Positions 54,924 through 64,000 of a stretch of DNA of 64,000 nt are shown here, piece after piece. Source of the stretch: Idiomarina fontislapidosi (GTDB taxonomy: Bacteria; Pseudomonadota; Gammaproteobacteria; Enterobacterales; Alteromonadaceae); NCBI RefSeq assembly GCF_003226255.1, contig NZ_QJST01000013.1, positions 1 through 64,000 on the forward strand, written 5' to 3'. The notes under the pieces were generated by a model, which saw nothing but the letters and a program-made list of their open reading frames with translations, made no database searches and was not told the DNA's origin. Numbering within the stretch: the first letter of the stretch is position 1; each line of letters starts with the position of its first letter. Made by a program: the position numbers and the translations under genes.

Positions 54924-55211
54924 CTATTCCATTTCTTGTTTAACGATACTGCCGTCCACCGGGTTAAAGTAGATTTCTACTTTTTGGTCATCAGCATTGA
55001 AACCATAAATTTCATAGCACTGACCTTCGGTGACTTTAAATTCGTTAATTTTATAGCCCTGATCTTTCAGATTTTGCTGAAACTGAGCCTGATCCATCCA
55101 TTCGCTCTGCGGCGCAGACGTACACTGGGTGTGCGACTCCTCTGCACTACAGGCGCTCAATAATAGCGCGCCTGATGCCAAAGCGACGGAAGCTAACAAT
55201 GTTGCTCTCAT
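54924..55211 (-). CDS. PepSY-domain lipoprotein
   Basis: 95 residues with a lipobox (LLLSAC, cysteine about 21). The PepSY domain (about 35-95) has W-x-x-x-x-x-F-x-x-x-L-x-x-x-G-Y-x-I and DDQKVEIYFNPVDGSIVKQE. PepSY domains often accompany cytochrome b561-like proteins, as here; likely outer or inner membrane-anchored partner. Confidence 0.88.
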   Translation of the reverse strand: MRATLLASVALASGALLLSACSAEESHTQCTSAPQSEWMDQAQFQQNLKDQGYKINEFKVTEGQCYEIYGFNADDQKVEIYFNPVDGSIVKQEME

Positions 55212-55220
55212 TACGCTCTC

Positions 55221-57398
55221 CTATTCGTTCGGTAACGACTGATAACCCATATGGTAAAGGGTAAAGCCAAAGATATCCGAATACTGTTCAATAGTTTTTG
55301 ATACTGGCGTACCCGCACCGTGTCCTGCGTTGGTCTCAATACGAATAAGCTGCGGTGCATTTCCACCCGCTTTATCTTGCAGCTCAGCTGCAAACTTAAA
55401 TGAGTGCGCAGGTACAACACGGTCATCGTGATCGCCTGTAGTCACCAACGTTGCTGGATACTCAACACCCTCTTCTACGTTGTGCACAGGTGAGTAGTTC
55501 AACAAGTACTCGAACATCTCTTTATTGTCTTCGGCTGTACCGTAGTCGTATGCCCAGCCCGCACCGGCAGTGAAAGTGTGGTAACGTAACATGTCCAACA
55601 CGCCGACGGCAGGTAAGGCAACCGCAAATAAGTCAGGACGTTGTGTCATGGTTGCACCCACTAATAACCCGCCGTTTGAACCACCACGGATCGCTAGTTT
55701 ATCTTTTGAAGTATAGTCTTCATCAATCAGGTACTCAGCGGCCGCGATAAAGTCATCAAAGACGTTTTGTTTCTGCATCTTGGTGCCGGCATCGTGCCAT
55801 GCTTTACCATACTCACCACCACCACGCAGGTTGGCAACCGCATACACACCGCCCATTTCTAACCAGGCTGCATTGGCGATACTGAACGAAGGCGTCAAGC
55901 TGATATTAAATCCGCCATAGCCATACAGGATCGTTGGGTTGCTACCATCTAGCTCAGTACCCTTCTTATAGGTGATGATCATAGGTACTTTAGTACCGTC
56001 TTTAGACGTGTAGAAAACCTGCTTCGATTCGTAGTTATTGGGATCGAAATCAGCGCCCGACTCTTCGTAAACCGTCGATTCACCCGTATCTGGATTTAAC
56101 GCATAAATGGTTTGTGGCGTGCTGTAGTTAGTAAATGAGTAATACAGCGTCTCCGCATCATCTTTTCCACCAAAACCACCAGCGCTACCGACGCCTGGCA
56201 ATTCGATTTGACGAATCTCGTTACCCTCGTAGTCGAACTGCTTCACTTGCGATACTGCATCGACCATATACTCAGCAAATATATAACCTGCGCCTGTGGT
56301 CGGATTAAGCACGTTGTCCGTCTCTGCGATTAAATCGCTCCAGTTACCCTCTTGCGGATCCGCGGCATCAACCACGACAACGCGACCGTTTGGTGCTTGA
56401 CGATTGGTTTGGATATAGAGCTTGCCGTTTTCGCTGTCTAATACAGACACGTCTGAATCATAGTCATCGACGACCGTCAGAAGAGGCGCATCATCCTTGC
56501 TCAGATCTTTAATAAACAGTTTATTGCCAGACGTTGAATTCGCGGCCGAGATGACCAAGAATTGATTATCATCTGTAACATAGCCGCCTACATAACGATG
56601 TTTCTGCGCATCCGTACCACCAAATACCAGTTCATCATCGCTCTGTGGTGTACCTAGCTCATGGTAATACAGTTTGTGTTGGTCGGTTTTTGCCGAAAGC
56701 TCGCTGCCCTCAGGTTTATCGTAGCTTGAGTAATAGAACCCTTCGTTACCTTTCCACGAGATACCACTGAACTTCACATCAACCAGTGGATCTTCCAGAC
56801 GCTCTTTCGTTTCGGCGTCAATCACAATAATTTTACGCCAGTCACTGCCACCTTCCGAAATCGAGTACGCGGCAATTTTGCCATCTTCGCTAAAGGTCAA
56901 CTGTGCCAATGAGGTCGTTCCATCTTCACTGAAGGTATTGGGATCAAGAAATACTTCCTCTTGATCGCTACCCTCTTTTTTACGATACACCACGTACTGA
57001 TTTTGCAAGCCATCGTTTTTGTAATAGTAGGTGTAGTCACCCTCTTTGAATGGTGCGCTGACTTTTTCATAGTTCCATAATTCGGTCAGACGCTTCTCAA
57101 TTTTGTCGCGGAAAGGAATTTTCTCAAGATGACTAAACGTAACGTCGTTCTGTGCTTTTACCCATGCTTCAGTTTCGGCACTACGATCGTCTTCTAGCCA
57201 ACGATACGGGTCTTTTATTTCGGTATCAAAATAGGTATCGACCGTATCCCCTTTACGCGTCTCTGGGTACTTCACTTGCACCGACTCCGATTGTTGTTGA
57301 TCGACTTGCTGTGTTTCAGCTGTTTGTGACGTTTCGTTTTGCGCCGGTGAGCACGCAACAAGTACGCTAACAGCGACAGCGCTGAGTACGTATTTCAT
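55221..57398 (-). CDS. Prolyl oligopeptidase-family (S9) lipoprotein peptidase
   Basis: 725 residues. Lipobox VLVAC near residue 16. N-terminal beta-propeller (about 100-430) and alpha/beta-hydrolase domain with the catalytic triad: serine in RGGSNGGLL, aspartate in DHDDRVVP, histidine in GHGAG. Cleaves peptides after proline. Membrane-anchored location suits peptide uptake in a protein-using marine bacterium. Confidence 0.95.
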   Translation of the reverse strand: MKYVLSAVAVSVLVACSPAQNETSQTAETQQVDQQQSESVQVKYPETRKGDTVDTYFDTEIKDPYRWLEDDRSAETEAWVKAQNDVTFSHLEKIPFRDKIEKRLTELWNYEKVSAPFKEGDYTYYYKNDGLQNQYVVYRKKEGSDQEEVFLDPNTFSEDGTTSLAQLTFSEDGKIAAYSISEGGSDWRKIIVIDAETKERLEDPLVDVKFSGISWKGNEGFYYSSYDKPEGSELSAKTDQHKLYYHELGTPQSDDELVFGGTDAQKHRYVGGYVTDDNQFLVISAANSTSGNKLFIKDLSKDDAPLLTVVDDYDSDVSVLDSENGKLYIQTNRQAPNGRVVVVDAADPQEGNWSDLIAETDNVLNPTTGAGYIFAEYMVDAVSQVKQFDYEGNEIRQIELPGVGSAGGFGGKDDAETLYYSFTNYSTPQTIYALNPDTGESTVYEESGADFDPNNYESKQVFYTSKDGTKVPMIITYKKGTELDGSNPTILYGYGGFNISLTPSFSIANAAWLEMGGVYAVANLRGGGEYGKAWHDAGTKMQKQNVFDDFIAAAEYLIDEDYTSKDKLAIRGGSNGGLLVGATMTQRPDLFAVALPAVGVLDMLRYHTFTAGAGWAYDYGTAEDNKEMFEYLLNYSPVHNVEEGVEYPATLVTTGDHDDRVVPAHSFKFAAELQDKAGGNAPQLIRIETNAGHGAGTPVSKTIEQYSDIFGFTLYHMGYQSLPNE

Positions 57399-57513
57399 AG
57401 ATATTTCCTTTGTTGTTATTTTGTAACTATTAAGTTAACAGACTGTCCTGAATTACGAAACTTTGGTAGAACAGTAATTCGACCGAATATGCCTAACTTG
57501 AGATAAAGCCAAC

Positions 57514-59415
57514 ATGAATCATAAATCTACATTAAAAGACCTTCCTCAGCTACTTTGTGGTCCCTTGGTTAGGCATGTTGCAGCAGACCATTTTTATCTG
57601 TGGCTGGTCACTCAAACACCCGATGTACCCCAAGTCGTTTGTTGGATTGATGGCAGTTCGTGTGAGGTCTCGATCACCGAGCATATTTTGCCGATTGGTA
57701 AGCATGCCTACGTGATGCTGTTAAAGGTCGAACCGGCACACACCTTTGCGCACAACCAGCAGGTAAATTATGACTTAGTATGGTCCGCAAACGATGAACA
57801 GCTATCGCAACACCACGACTTTTTGCTCTATACGGGTCACTCCAGCCCACACTTTATCTATAAGGACGTCGTTGACCAGCTGTTTCATGGCTCTTGCCGA
57901 CGCCCACACCATACCGCTCAAGACGGTCTTGCCCGAGTGGATAAAGAGATCCAAACTCATCTTGATCGGCCATCTAAGCGCGCCGCACTGCTTTTGCATA
58001 CGGGCGACCAAGTCTATGTCGATGACGTTGCGGGTCCTATGTTGGCATCGATTCATGCACTGATTGATGTGCTGGGATTATTTGATGAAACCTTGCCCGA
58101 TGAGCAGCTTAATCAGCTAGATGATTTAATTCGGCATCCAAACGGATACTACAGCCGTCAATCGCTGCTCCCCGATACAAAAGCCAATGAGGCCTTGACC
58201 GAAAAGTTTTTTGGCGGTGTGAAGAAACCCATTTTTACATCTGCGCACGCAGGTAACCATTTAGTGACGGCTGCAGAAGTTTTTGCCATGTATTTACTCT
58301 GTTGGTCGCCAACACCTTGGCGCCTGATTAATGTTGAACAGCCATCGCAGCTAAACGAGGAGCAAGCCAATCGTTTTCGCGATGAGAAGGCGGCGCTCGA
58401 TGGCTTTGTAAAAATCTTACCTCAAGCAGCCCGTGCAATGGCGCATAGCATTAACTACATGATGTTTGACGACCATGATGTGACCGACGATTGGAACCTA
58501 TCAGCCGCTTGGGAGCTGACCGCCTATCAACACCCTTTTTCAAAACGCATCGTAGGTAACGCGCTGTGGGGTTACCTGATTTTCCAAGGTTGGGGAAACC
58601 AGCCCACTGTTTTGCAACCATTGATAGATGAAAGTAACGCATTACTCAAACAGCCGCTCGTCGAACAGGCCGACGCGCAGGATGAACTGATCGATCAATT
58701 ACTTGATTGGGAGCAGTGGCAGTTTGCTCTCAACACTAAGCCAAAAGTTCTGATACTTGATACGCGCACACGCCGCTGGCGAAGTGAGCGCAGTATTCGC
58801 AAGCCTTCTGGTCTTATGGATTGGGAATCACTGATGGAAATGCAGCATGAGATCATGGATGAAGAGGCCGTAATTTTAGTGTCACCCGCACCCATCTTTG
58901 GTGTAAAGCTGATCGAAGCAATACAAACCGTATTTACCGCAATGGGCAAACCGCTGGTAGTCGATGCCGAGAACTGGATGGCACATAGGGGGGCTGCCAA
59001 TACGTTACTGAATATATTCTCACACAAACGGACACCGCAAAAATTCACTATTTTATCGGGCGATGTGCATTACTCATTTGCGTACGATATCCAACTCCGA
59101 CGCGAAAAGGCAGAATCATTTATTTGGCAAATTACCAGTAGTGGCATTAAAAACGAGTTTCCTGCCTCGCTGCTTGAGTGGCTCGACCGCCTTAATCGCT
59201 GGCTATACTCACCGCGCTCACCGCTTAACTGGCTCACCAAGCGACGTCGGTTTGCCGTATCGCCCCGTCTACCGACGGGTCGGGATGCGGGCGAACGGTT
59301 GTGGAACCATTCGGGTATTGGTTGGGTCAGTTTTGATCAGGATGGTGCGCCGTCTTGCATTCGGCAATTAAATGCAGACGGCGGCGAAACCGAGTTTTTA
59401 AAGGAGGAATCATGA
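57514..59415 (+). CDS. PhoD-like metallophosphatase
   Basis: 633 residues, no signal peptide. PhoD-family metal motifs: HTGDQVYVDD (about 169-178), MMFDDHDVTDDWN (about 317-329) and ILSGDVHYSF (about 515). An N-terminal ~100-residue beta domain resembles the PhoD N-terminal domain. Likely a cytoplasmic phosphodiesterase or phosphatase. Its stop overlaps the start of the apyrase gene (ATGA). Confidence 0.88.
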   Translation: MNHKSTLKDLPQLLCGPLVRHVAADHFYLWLVTQTPDVPQVVCWIDGSSCEVSITEHILPIGKHAYVMLLKVEPAHTFAHNQQVNYDLVWSANDEQLSQHHDFLLYTGHSSPHFIYKDVVDQLFHGSCRRPHHTAQDGLARVDKEIQTHLDRPSKRAALLLHTGDQVYVDDVAGPMLASIHALIDVLGLFDETLPDEQLNQLDDLIRHPNGYYSRQSLLPDTKANEALTEKFFGGVKKPIFTSAHAGNHLVTAAEVFAMYLLCWSPTPWRLINVEQPSQLNEEQANRFRDEKAALDGFVKILPQAARAMAHSINYMMFDDHDVTDDWNLSAAWELTAYQHPFSKRIVGNALWGYLIFQGWGNQPTVLQPLIDESNALLKQPLVEQADAQDELIDQLLDWEQWQFALNTKPKVLILDTRTRRWRSERSIRKPSGLMDWESLMEMQHEIMDEEAVILVSPAPIFGVKLIEAIQTVFTAMGKPLVVDAENWMAHRGAANTLLNIFSHKRTPQKFTILSGDVHYSFAYDIQLRREKAESFIWQITSSGIKNEFPASLLEWLDRLNRWLYSPRSPLNWLTKRRRFAVSPRLPTGRDAGERLWNHSGIGWVSFDQDGAPSCIRQLNADGGETEFLKEES

Positions 59416-60377
59416 ACCGAACACAAGCCGCAGAGTGGCAACGCTACGAACGTTTTGGCGACAAGCAGACACACTATCAAGTGGCGATTATTACCGACGA
59501 GGATCAAGCTTCTAAAATTCAATTAGAGGATGGGCAGACCGCCTGGCACTCTCGCTTGCGAATTGACGAAATCGCTCGGCAAGTCGACTCAGCGACAGGT
59601 GATATTCAATATCACTTTCACGACCTCCCCCCAGACGATACTCACGAGTATTCTTTAGTCTCACTGATTGCTGAGGGTGATCGCGGTGCAGAGTTCTCCG
59701 AGCTGGTTCAGTTTGGTAAGCACTTACTCACTTTTGATGACCGAACGGGACTTGTCTGTGAGGTACGCAACAATAACCAATTGGTGCCCCGACAAATACT
59801 AATGACAGGCAGTGGTGATGAAGAATTCAAAGGCTTTAAGAGCGAATGGGCAACACTAAAAGATAATCACGTCTATATCGGAAGCCATGGCAAGCGTCCA
59901 CAAGAAGAATGGATTAAGGTGATTGGTCGTCACTACGGTTTGCAAAGCATTGATTGGCGTGAAAACTATCAGCGGATGCGCGAAGCCGCTGGTGTTGCAG
60001 AAACCGGGTATATCATCCATGAAGCAGCGGAATGGCATCCTGTGCTGAAAAAATGGTTATTCTTCCCACGCAAGTTATCAAGTCAGCCCTTTGACCCCGA
60101 ACGCGACGAGCGTGAGTGCGGCAACAACCAGTTGTTTATCTGTAGCGAAGACTTCTCCGACATACAGATCATTGAGGTCGGTGAACGTCACCCAGAGCGC
60201 GGCGTATCCTCGATTAAGCTTGTACCTGGTAGGCAAAACGAGTGTATTGGGCTAAAAAGCGTGGAAATTGGGGAGCGCACCGAGACCTATTTCTTCGCCT
60301 TCGATTTAAACGGCCGAGTGCTACAACAAGACACGTTAATCGGACACTATAAATGCGAAGGTATTGAAATCCTCTAA
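59412..60377 (+). CDS. Calcium-activated nucleotidase (SCAN/apyrase family)
   Basis: 321 residues from ATG 59412 behind AAGGAGG, overlapping the PhoD-like stop. It aligns over its whole length, from memory, with animal SCAN-1/CANT1 apyrase: AEFSELVQFGKHLLTFDDRTGLV, FKSEWATLKDNHVYIGSHGK, EWIKVIGR, AAGVAETGYIIHEAAEWHPVLKKWLFFPRKLS, DERE-GNN, GVSSIKLVPGR and the C-terminal YKCEGIEIL. These form the five-bladed propeller that binds calcium and hydrolyses nucleoside diphosphates. No signal peptide, unlike the animal secreted enzymes. Bacterial members exist but are little studied. Confidence 0.88.
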   Translation: MNRTQAAEWQRYERFGDKQTHYQVAIITDEDQASKIQLEDGQTAWHSRLRIDEIARQVDSATGDIQYHFHDLPPDDTHEYSLVSLIAEGDRGAEFSELVQFGKHLLTFDDRTGLVCEVRNNNQLVPRQILMTGSGDEEFKGFKSEWATLKDNHVYIGSHGKRPQEEWIKVIGRHYGLQSIDWRENYQRMREAAGVAETGYIIHEAAEWHPVLKKWLFFPRKLSSQPFDPERDERECGNNQLFICSEDFSDIQIIEVGERHPERGVSSIKLVPGRQNECIGLKSVEIGERTETYFFAFDLNGRVLQQDTLIGHYKCEGIEIL

Positions 60378-60381
60378 TGGG

Positions 60382-60399
60382 AGCGACTAGTCGCTTTTA
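60382..60399 (+). terminator. Weak hairpin between apyrase and glycosyltransferase genes
   Basis: AGCGA / TCGCT with CTAG loop, then TTTT on the plus strand; it covers the stop of the converging gene. A short stem, so low confidence. Confidence 0.35.
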
Positions 60400-62615
60400 T
60401 CCTTGTTGTGGAATCGCGCTAAGGTTTCGCCATATACGCATTCAACATGTTGGGTAAAAGCCTCCACCGAGTAGTCTGCGGCAAACTTGAGCGCCTGTTT
60501 GCCGAGTTGCTCACGGAGTTCATCATCATTGATGAGCTTCACCACTTGCTCACTCCAACGCGCTTGCTTAGCCGGTGTTTTATAACCATTGATATCATCT
60601 TCAACGACATCTTCAATCCCGCTCGAGCGAACCGCCACCACTGGCATGCCCGCCGCCATCGCTTCAAGAATCACCATGCCTTGTGTTTCAGATTGCGATG
60701 CAAACACAAACAGATCACCCAGGGCATACCACTCTGGCATATCTTTAGGTGGCACGGCGCCAGCTAATTGAACACAGTCAGACAGCCCATGTTCATCAAT
60801 TCGCTGTTGTAAGTGTTCGCGTTGATGACCTTCACCTATCTGAATTAACCGCACAGGTTTATTAGCTCGCGTTCGGATATCCACCATGGCATCAATCATG
60901 AAATCGATATTTTTCTCGTCCGATAAGCGCGCAACGCTGACTAATACACATTCATTTTCGCTGATAGAGAGTGACGCTTTTAACGACTCAACCTTACTTG
61001 TACTGACTTTCTGGAAACGCTGGTATTCAATGCCTGTCGGTTGCACATATATTGGCTTAGTCACACCAATCATGCGCAAATACTCCTCTACCGATTGCGT
61101 CGGCACAATCACGCTATCGCATTTATTGGCAAAGCGACGCACCATAATGTGGGCAATAATATTACGGAACAAATTGCCCGGCAGCATGACGTAATGAGCA
61201 TAGTGTTCAAGGCGCGTGTGATAGGTATACACGACGGGCACTTTTAAGCGCTTGGCCATATAAACACCCAGTGAACCTATCCAGAACGGATGGTGCACAT
61301 GGATAATATCAGGCTTAAGTGCTTTCACTTTTTGCCGCACCACGCGCGAAAACAAATGAGCGAACTGAAATTCGCTGTTCTCGCCAAACGAAAACCAATT
61401 TGGCATTCGAATTACATGCGCTTCGTCGCTTCGCGCATTGGCGTATTTTGGGGCGACAATTGAAATTTTATGACCCAAATGCTTTAAGCCCACCCGTAGG
61501 CGTTCAATCGAGATCGGCACGCCGCCGATAAACGGCAAATAATTGTTAGTGAACATCACGATATTCAATGATTTATTCAGCCAAGGCTTAGGATCAATAT
61601 CGTAATCCGGGTAGTACGACTTGCCGACAAAAACCATTTGATACAGCTTTACACTTACTAGCAGTAACGCACTGACAATAAGTATAAAGTTGATATAGCC
61701 CGCATACAGTAATGAGTAGATAAAAAACCAAAGACTCTCGAGGATCTTGAGCACGGGGTGCTGCCCGACTTCTAGCTCATTGACACTGACATCAACGCCT
61801 TCATCCGTGACGCGCACCTTCAGATAATGATAAAAGCTATTATCATGATTGAGCACTAACCCGCCGGCACCCCCGGTGATGTAAAACGGCGTGCCTTTGT
61901 ACATGACTTTGTCATAAATGGACAAGTGGCTAGAAAACACAGCATCGACGGGGTGTTGCTCAACCAATTGCAACAAACCTGAGCGGAATCCCAGAGGCTC
62001 TAAAAAGTCATCGTCGGTGGTAAACAACGCATCGTTTTGAGGTCGTACTGGCGGATGCGATACAAAAATGAACCGGTGCTTTGACTCATCGGCGCGCAAG
62101 ATATCGGTCAACCAGCGCAGCTGCCATTGCCACGGCGTTTTGCCGGTGCTATCTAAAAAAATAAACCGTGTGCTGTCTGCAACAAAACTAAAAAAATGTG
62201 GCCCAAAATGCTCGTAATAACGGAAGCTGCCAAATTCGTCGTATTCGTTATCACCAAAGGTCAGTAAATAGGGCTTATTTAAATGGGATAAACTACCGTA
62301 AAGCGCCCGGTATTTATCTTCACCACCACCGCTCACGGCGTTTCCCGCTGACACGACAAAATCGATATCGGCCTGGTTTAACTCGGGAATAATCCGTTGT
62401 TCAAAGATACCAATCGAATTATTAATATTACCCAATACGGCAAATTGGTAATCTGAATCCCCTTGCAAACGGCTACTGATGCTCGCCACCTGTTCACTAT
62501 GTACGACTTCGAATTCCGGTTGACTGAAGTTCAGATAGACTTTGTAGCCAATCACTAACGCGACAATAGCGACATTTACGTAGAACAATAACTTCAGCCA
62601 TTTACTCTTATTCAT
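60387..62615 (-). CDS. Phosphoesterase-like domain fused to GT4 glycosyltransferase
   Basis: 742 residues. A membrane helix at 8-27, a calcineurin-like phosphoesterase domain (about 55-270), a membrane region (about 295-325), and a GT4 glycosyltransferase (about 350-735) with GGVPISIERL, HVHHPFWIG, VARLSDEKNID and SQSETQGMVILEAMAAG. The phosphoesterase ligands are largely replaced: LGNINN instead of GDxH, SAGNAV instead of GDxV, and SSHLS instead of GHxH, with only FGDNE and VSHPP kept. It may be a non-catalytic domain. Likely glycosylates a lipid or cell-surface molecule at the cytoplasmic face. ATGA overlap with the flippase-like gene upstream. Confidence 0.87.
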   Translation of the reverse strand: MNKSKWLKLLFYVNVAIVALVIGYKVYLNFSQPEFEVVHSEQVASISSRLQGDSDYQFAVLGNINNSIGIFEQRIIPELNQADIDFVVSAGNAVSGGGEDKYRALYGSLSHLNKPYLLTFGDNEYDEFGSFRYYEHFGPHFFSFVADSTRFIFLDSTGKTPWQWQLRWLTDILRADESKHRFIFVSHPPVRPQNDALFTTDDDFLEPLGFRSGLLQLVEQHPVDAVFSSHLSIYDKVMYKGTPFYITGGAGGLVLNHDNSFYHYLKVRVTDEGVDVSVNELEVGQHPVLKILESLWFFIYSLLYAGYINFILIVSALLLVSVKLYQMVFVGKSYYPDYDIDPKPWLNKSLNIVMFTNNYLPFIGGVPISIERLRVGLKHLGHKISIVAPKYANARSDEAHVIRMPNWFSFGENSEFQFAHLFSRVVRQKVKALKPDIIHVHHPFWIGSLGVYMAKRLKVPVVYTYHTRLEHYAHYVMLPGNLFRNIIAHIMVRRFANKCDSVIVPTQSVEEYLRMIGVTKPIYVQPTGIEYQRFQKVSTSKVESLKASLSISENECVLVSVARLSDEKNIDFMIDAMVDIRTRANKPVRLIQIGEGHQREHLQQRIDEHGLSDCVQLAGAVPPKDMPEWYALGDLFVFASQSETQGMVILEAMAAGMPVVAVRSSGIEDVVEDDINGYKTPAKQARWSEQVVKLINDDELREQLGKQALKFAADYSVEAFTQHVECVYGETLARFHNKDKSD

Positions 62616-63661
62616 GCGCCCTTCCTGCGACTTGCCAACATCTCGTACTGCAACGTCACCATGCCAATCAACATGCCTAAGTATATAGTGATAAAGCGCC
62701 AGCTAAAGATAATTAATAATAAGTGATTACTTTGCACAAACTGCGCAAAAAAAGAACCAAACACACCTTCGGATACACCTGATGCGCCGGGGGTCGGCGC
62801 AAAGTACATCACAAACGTAGTCACCACGAGTAAGCCTACGGACTGCCAATAAGGCACCGAGTAATCAAGCGCCCACAGCAAAATGGCTGGGAAGCTGAAT
62901 AGGCTGAGTAGAAAAATAACGGTAAAAAGGACAGAACCCCAAAAAAACAATGGCGGTCCCTTACAGTAATCGCGAAAGCTATCAGCGAAACGAAGCATCT
63001 CACGTTTACTCCAAAAACCCAGCACACGACACCTGTGTTGGCTCACTAAATTTAAGCGTTCTAGCAACTTAAGCGTGCCATTAATTGGCGCGATCAGCCA
63101 ATGTGTTTTAAACAACACCATGGCAAAAAATGCTAAATAAGCTGTCACCAATACGGCAAGTGAGCCACCGATCCCCTTGGACAAAGCAGAATCAGAAAGT
63201 GCGGGCAGTGTAAGCAACAAAATGGGCGTTAAGGTGAAGATGAAAATCACCGCCAATACAGTGCGAATAGTGGTTGCCGCAGTCGCACGTCCAACCGGCA
63301 CACCTTGTTTCGCGAGGTACCAGACTTGCGCAAACCCGCCCCCCGTCGCCATTGGCGTGACGTTCGAAAAGAACAAGTTAATAAAAACCAGTCGTGACAT
63401 GGCAGCGGCGGGTACACGATAGCCTAACGCCCGTAGCGTAAAGTAAAGCCGTAATCCATCACTCGCAAAGTAGACAATCAGAAGCGCGAGTACACTCAAT
63501 AAAATTGAGGGATTCAGTAAGCGATTATCAAACCGTAATTCAGCGCCCTGAAAAAACTGTTGAATACTGTAAAACCCGAGCGCCGTTAATAGAACAAAGA
63601 GGCCACTGAAAATCAGCAGCCTCTTCCAAGCAATGGGTTGTTGTTCTGTATTTATCGGCAT
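62612..63661 (-). CDS. UPF0104/MprF-type membrane protein
   Basis: 349 residues with about eight helices; family signs RLVFINLFFSNVTPMATGGGFAQVWYL and FAPTPGASGVSEGVFGSFF. Such proteins (AglD/MprF flippase-like, lysylphosphatidylglycerol synthase TM) move lipids or glycolipids across the membrane. Start overlaps the SDR stop (TAATG), and its stop overlaps the next ATG: three-gene operon. Confidence 0.88.
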   Translation of the reverse strand: MPINTEQQPIAWKRLLIFSGLFVLLTALGFYSIQQFFQGAELRFDNRLLNPSILLSVLALLIVYFASDGLRLYFTLRALGYRVPAAAMSRLVFINLFFSNVTPMATGGGFAQVWYLAKQGVPVGRATAATTIRTVLAVIFIFTLTPILLLTLPALSDSALSKGIGGSLAVLVTAYLAFFAMVLFKTHWLIAPINGTLKLLERLNLVSQHRCRVLGFWSKREMLRFADSFRDYCKGPPLFFWGSVLFTVIFLLSLFSFPAILLWALDYSVPYWQSVGLLVVTTFVMYFAPTPGASGVSEGVFGSFFAQFVQSNHLLLIIFSWRFITIYLGMLIGMVTLQYEMLASRRKGA

Positions 63662-64000
63662 TAGTATCCGGGCATTAAGAACACTTCACGAACGCAGTTA
63701 CGCGGATGCGCATTGAGAGCGTGTAAAACAGCATCAGCGACATCTTGAGGATCTAATTTATCGGGCTTAGGCTCGTCAAAGAAAGGGGTATTGACCATTC
63801 CAGGCGCAATAACCGTGCAACGACCACTCCACTCACGCATTTCTTCAGCTAAATTCTGCGCAAAACCATGCACGAACCACTTGCTGGCACCATACACCGA
63901 GCCTTTGATCGCCGTGCGGCCAGCCGCCGAGCCCGTCATAATAAAGTGCCCGGTGGTTTTCTTTAAATGAGGTAGTGTCAGCTTAGCCGTGTACAACAGT
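63661..64000 (-). CDS. Short-chain dehydrogenase, C-terminal part (cut by window end)
   Basis: Only the last ~113 residues are in the window; the gene starts beyond 64000. SDR markers: HFIMTGSAAGRTA, catalytic tyrosine and lysine in VYGASKWFVHGFAQNLAEE, and APGMVNTPFF. NAD(P)-dependent oxidoreductase; substrate unknown. First visible gene of the operon with the flippase and glycosyltransferase. Confidence 0.9.
   Translation of the reverse strand, partial: LLYTAKLTLPHLKKTTGHFIMTGSAAGRTAIKGSVYGASKWFVHGFAQNLAEEMREWSGRCTVIAPGMVNTPFFDEPKPDKLDPQDVADAVLHALNAHPRNCVREVFLMPGY

Noticed and set aside
60387-62615. Active metallophosphoesterase
   Set aside because: Most metal ligands are substituted; it was kept as a degenerate domain fused to a glycosyltransferase.

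Overview
The window looks like a marine gammaproteobacterial chromosome, probably Alteromonadales and perhaps Idiomarinaceae. That assignment is inferred from gene content and style (ComM-UbiK-Rep neighbourhood, SUF operon with SufT, FNR with HemN, OmpW, Ppk/Ppx, many secreted peptidases and c-di-GMP proteins); no rRNA or species marker is present.

Positions 1-15585 are an AT-richer accessory island, read here as the right-hand part of a Tn7-like transposon inserted in comM. comM (minus strand) is broken after its ALVGGG motif at 15586, and the element end there begins TGTCA (minus strand) with two abutting 20-bp repeats. The far-left end shows the 3' end of an IS3-type insertion sequence that cut a TniQ-like gene, followed by a coupled multi-zinc-ribbon protein, a TnsE-like protein and a CsrA homologue. 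Cargo follows: a YegP pair; a WYL regulator of the phage-defence type; a three-Cys-motif protein (DUF5131) with its partner TcmP; an Xre-type regulator; a second TcmP; an anti-phage deoxycytidylate deaminase (AvcD/DCD type) with an overlapping small gene; small membrane and secreted proteins; a secreted HNH nuclease; and two membrane-anchored proteins of unknown role. The DUF5131 plus two TcmP plus Xre block is the best candidate for an undescribed system.

From 15586 rightwards the content is ordinary chromosome: fpr and ubiK, rep, a GAF-GGDEF-degenerate EAL protein, cytochrome c5, dinB, a Cache chemoreceptor, an M14 peptidase-diguanylate cyclase-TrkA-TrkH operon, hemN, fnr, gcdH, a hemerythrin chemoreceptor, ppk-ppx, ompW, yebC, an LpxH-like phosphoesterase, a PAS-GGDEF protein, a 2OG-type oxygenase with a peroxiredoxin, sufBCDS-A-T-E, cytochrome b561, an S9 lipoprotein peptidase, a PhoD-like phosphatase coupled to a eukaryote-like apyrase, and an SDR-flippase-glycosyltransferase operon cut by the window end.

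FNR-type sites (TTGATnnnnATCAA or one mismatch) precede hemN, fnr (two), the hemerythrin chemoreceptor and ompW, so the 33-43 kb region appears to hold a local oxygen-response regulon. No tRNA, rRNA or CRISPR array was seen, and no gene-free stretch exceeds 300 bases.
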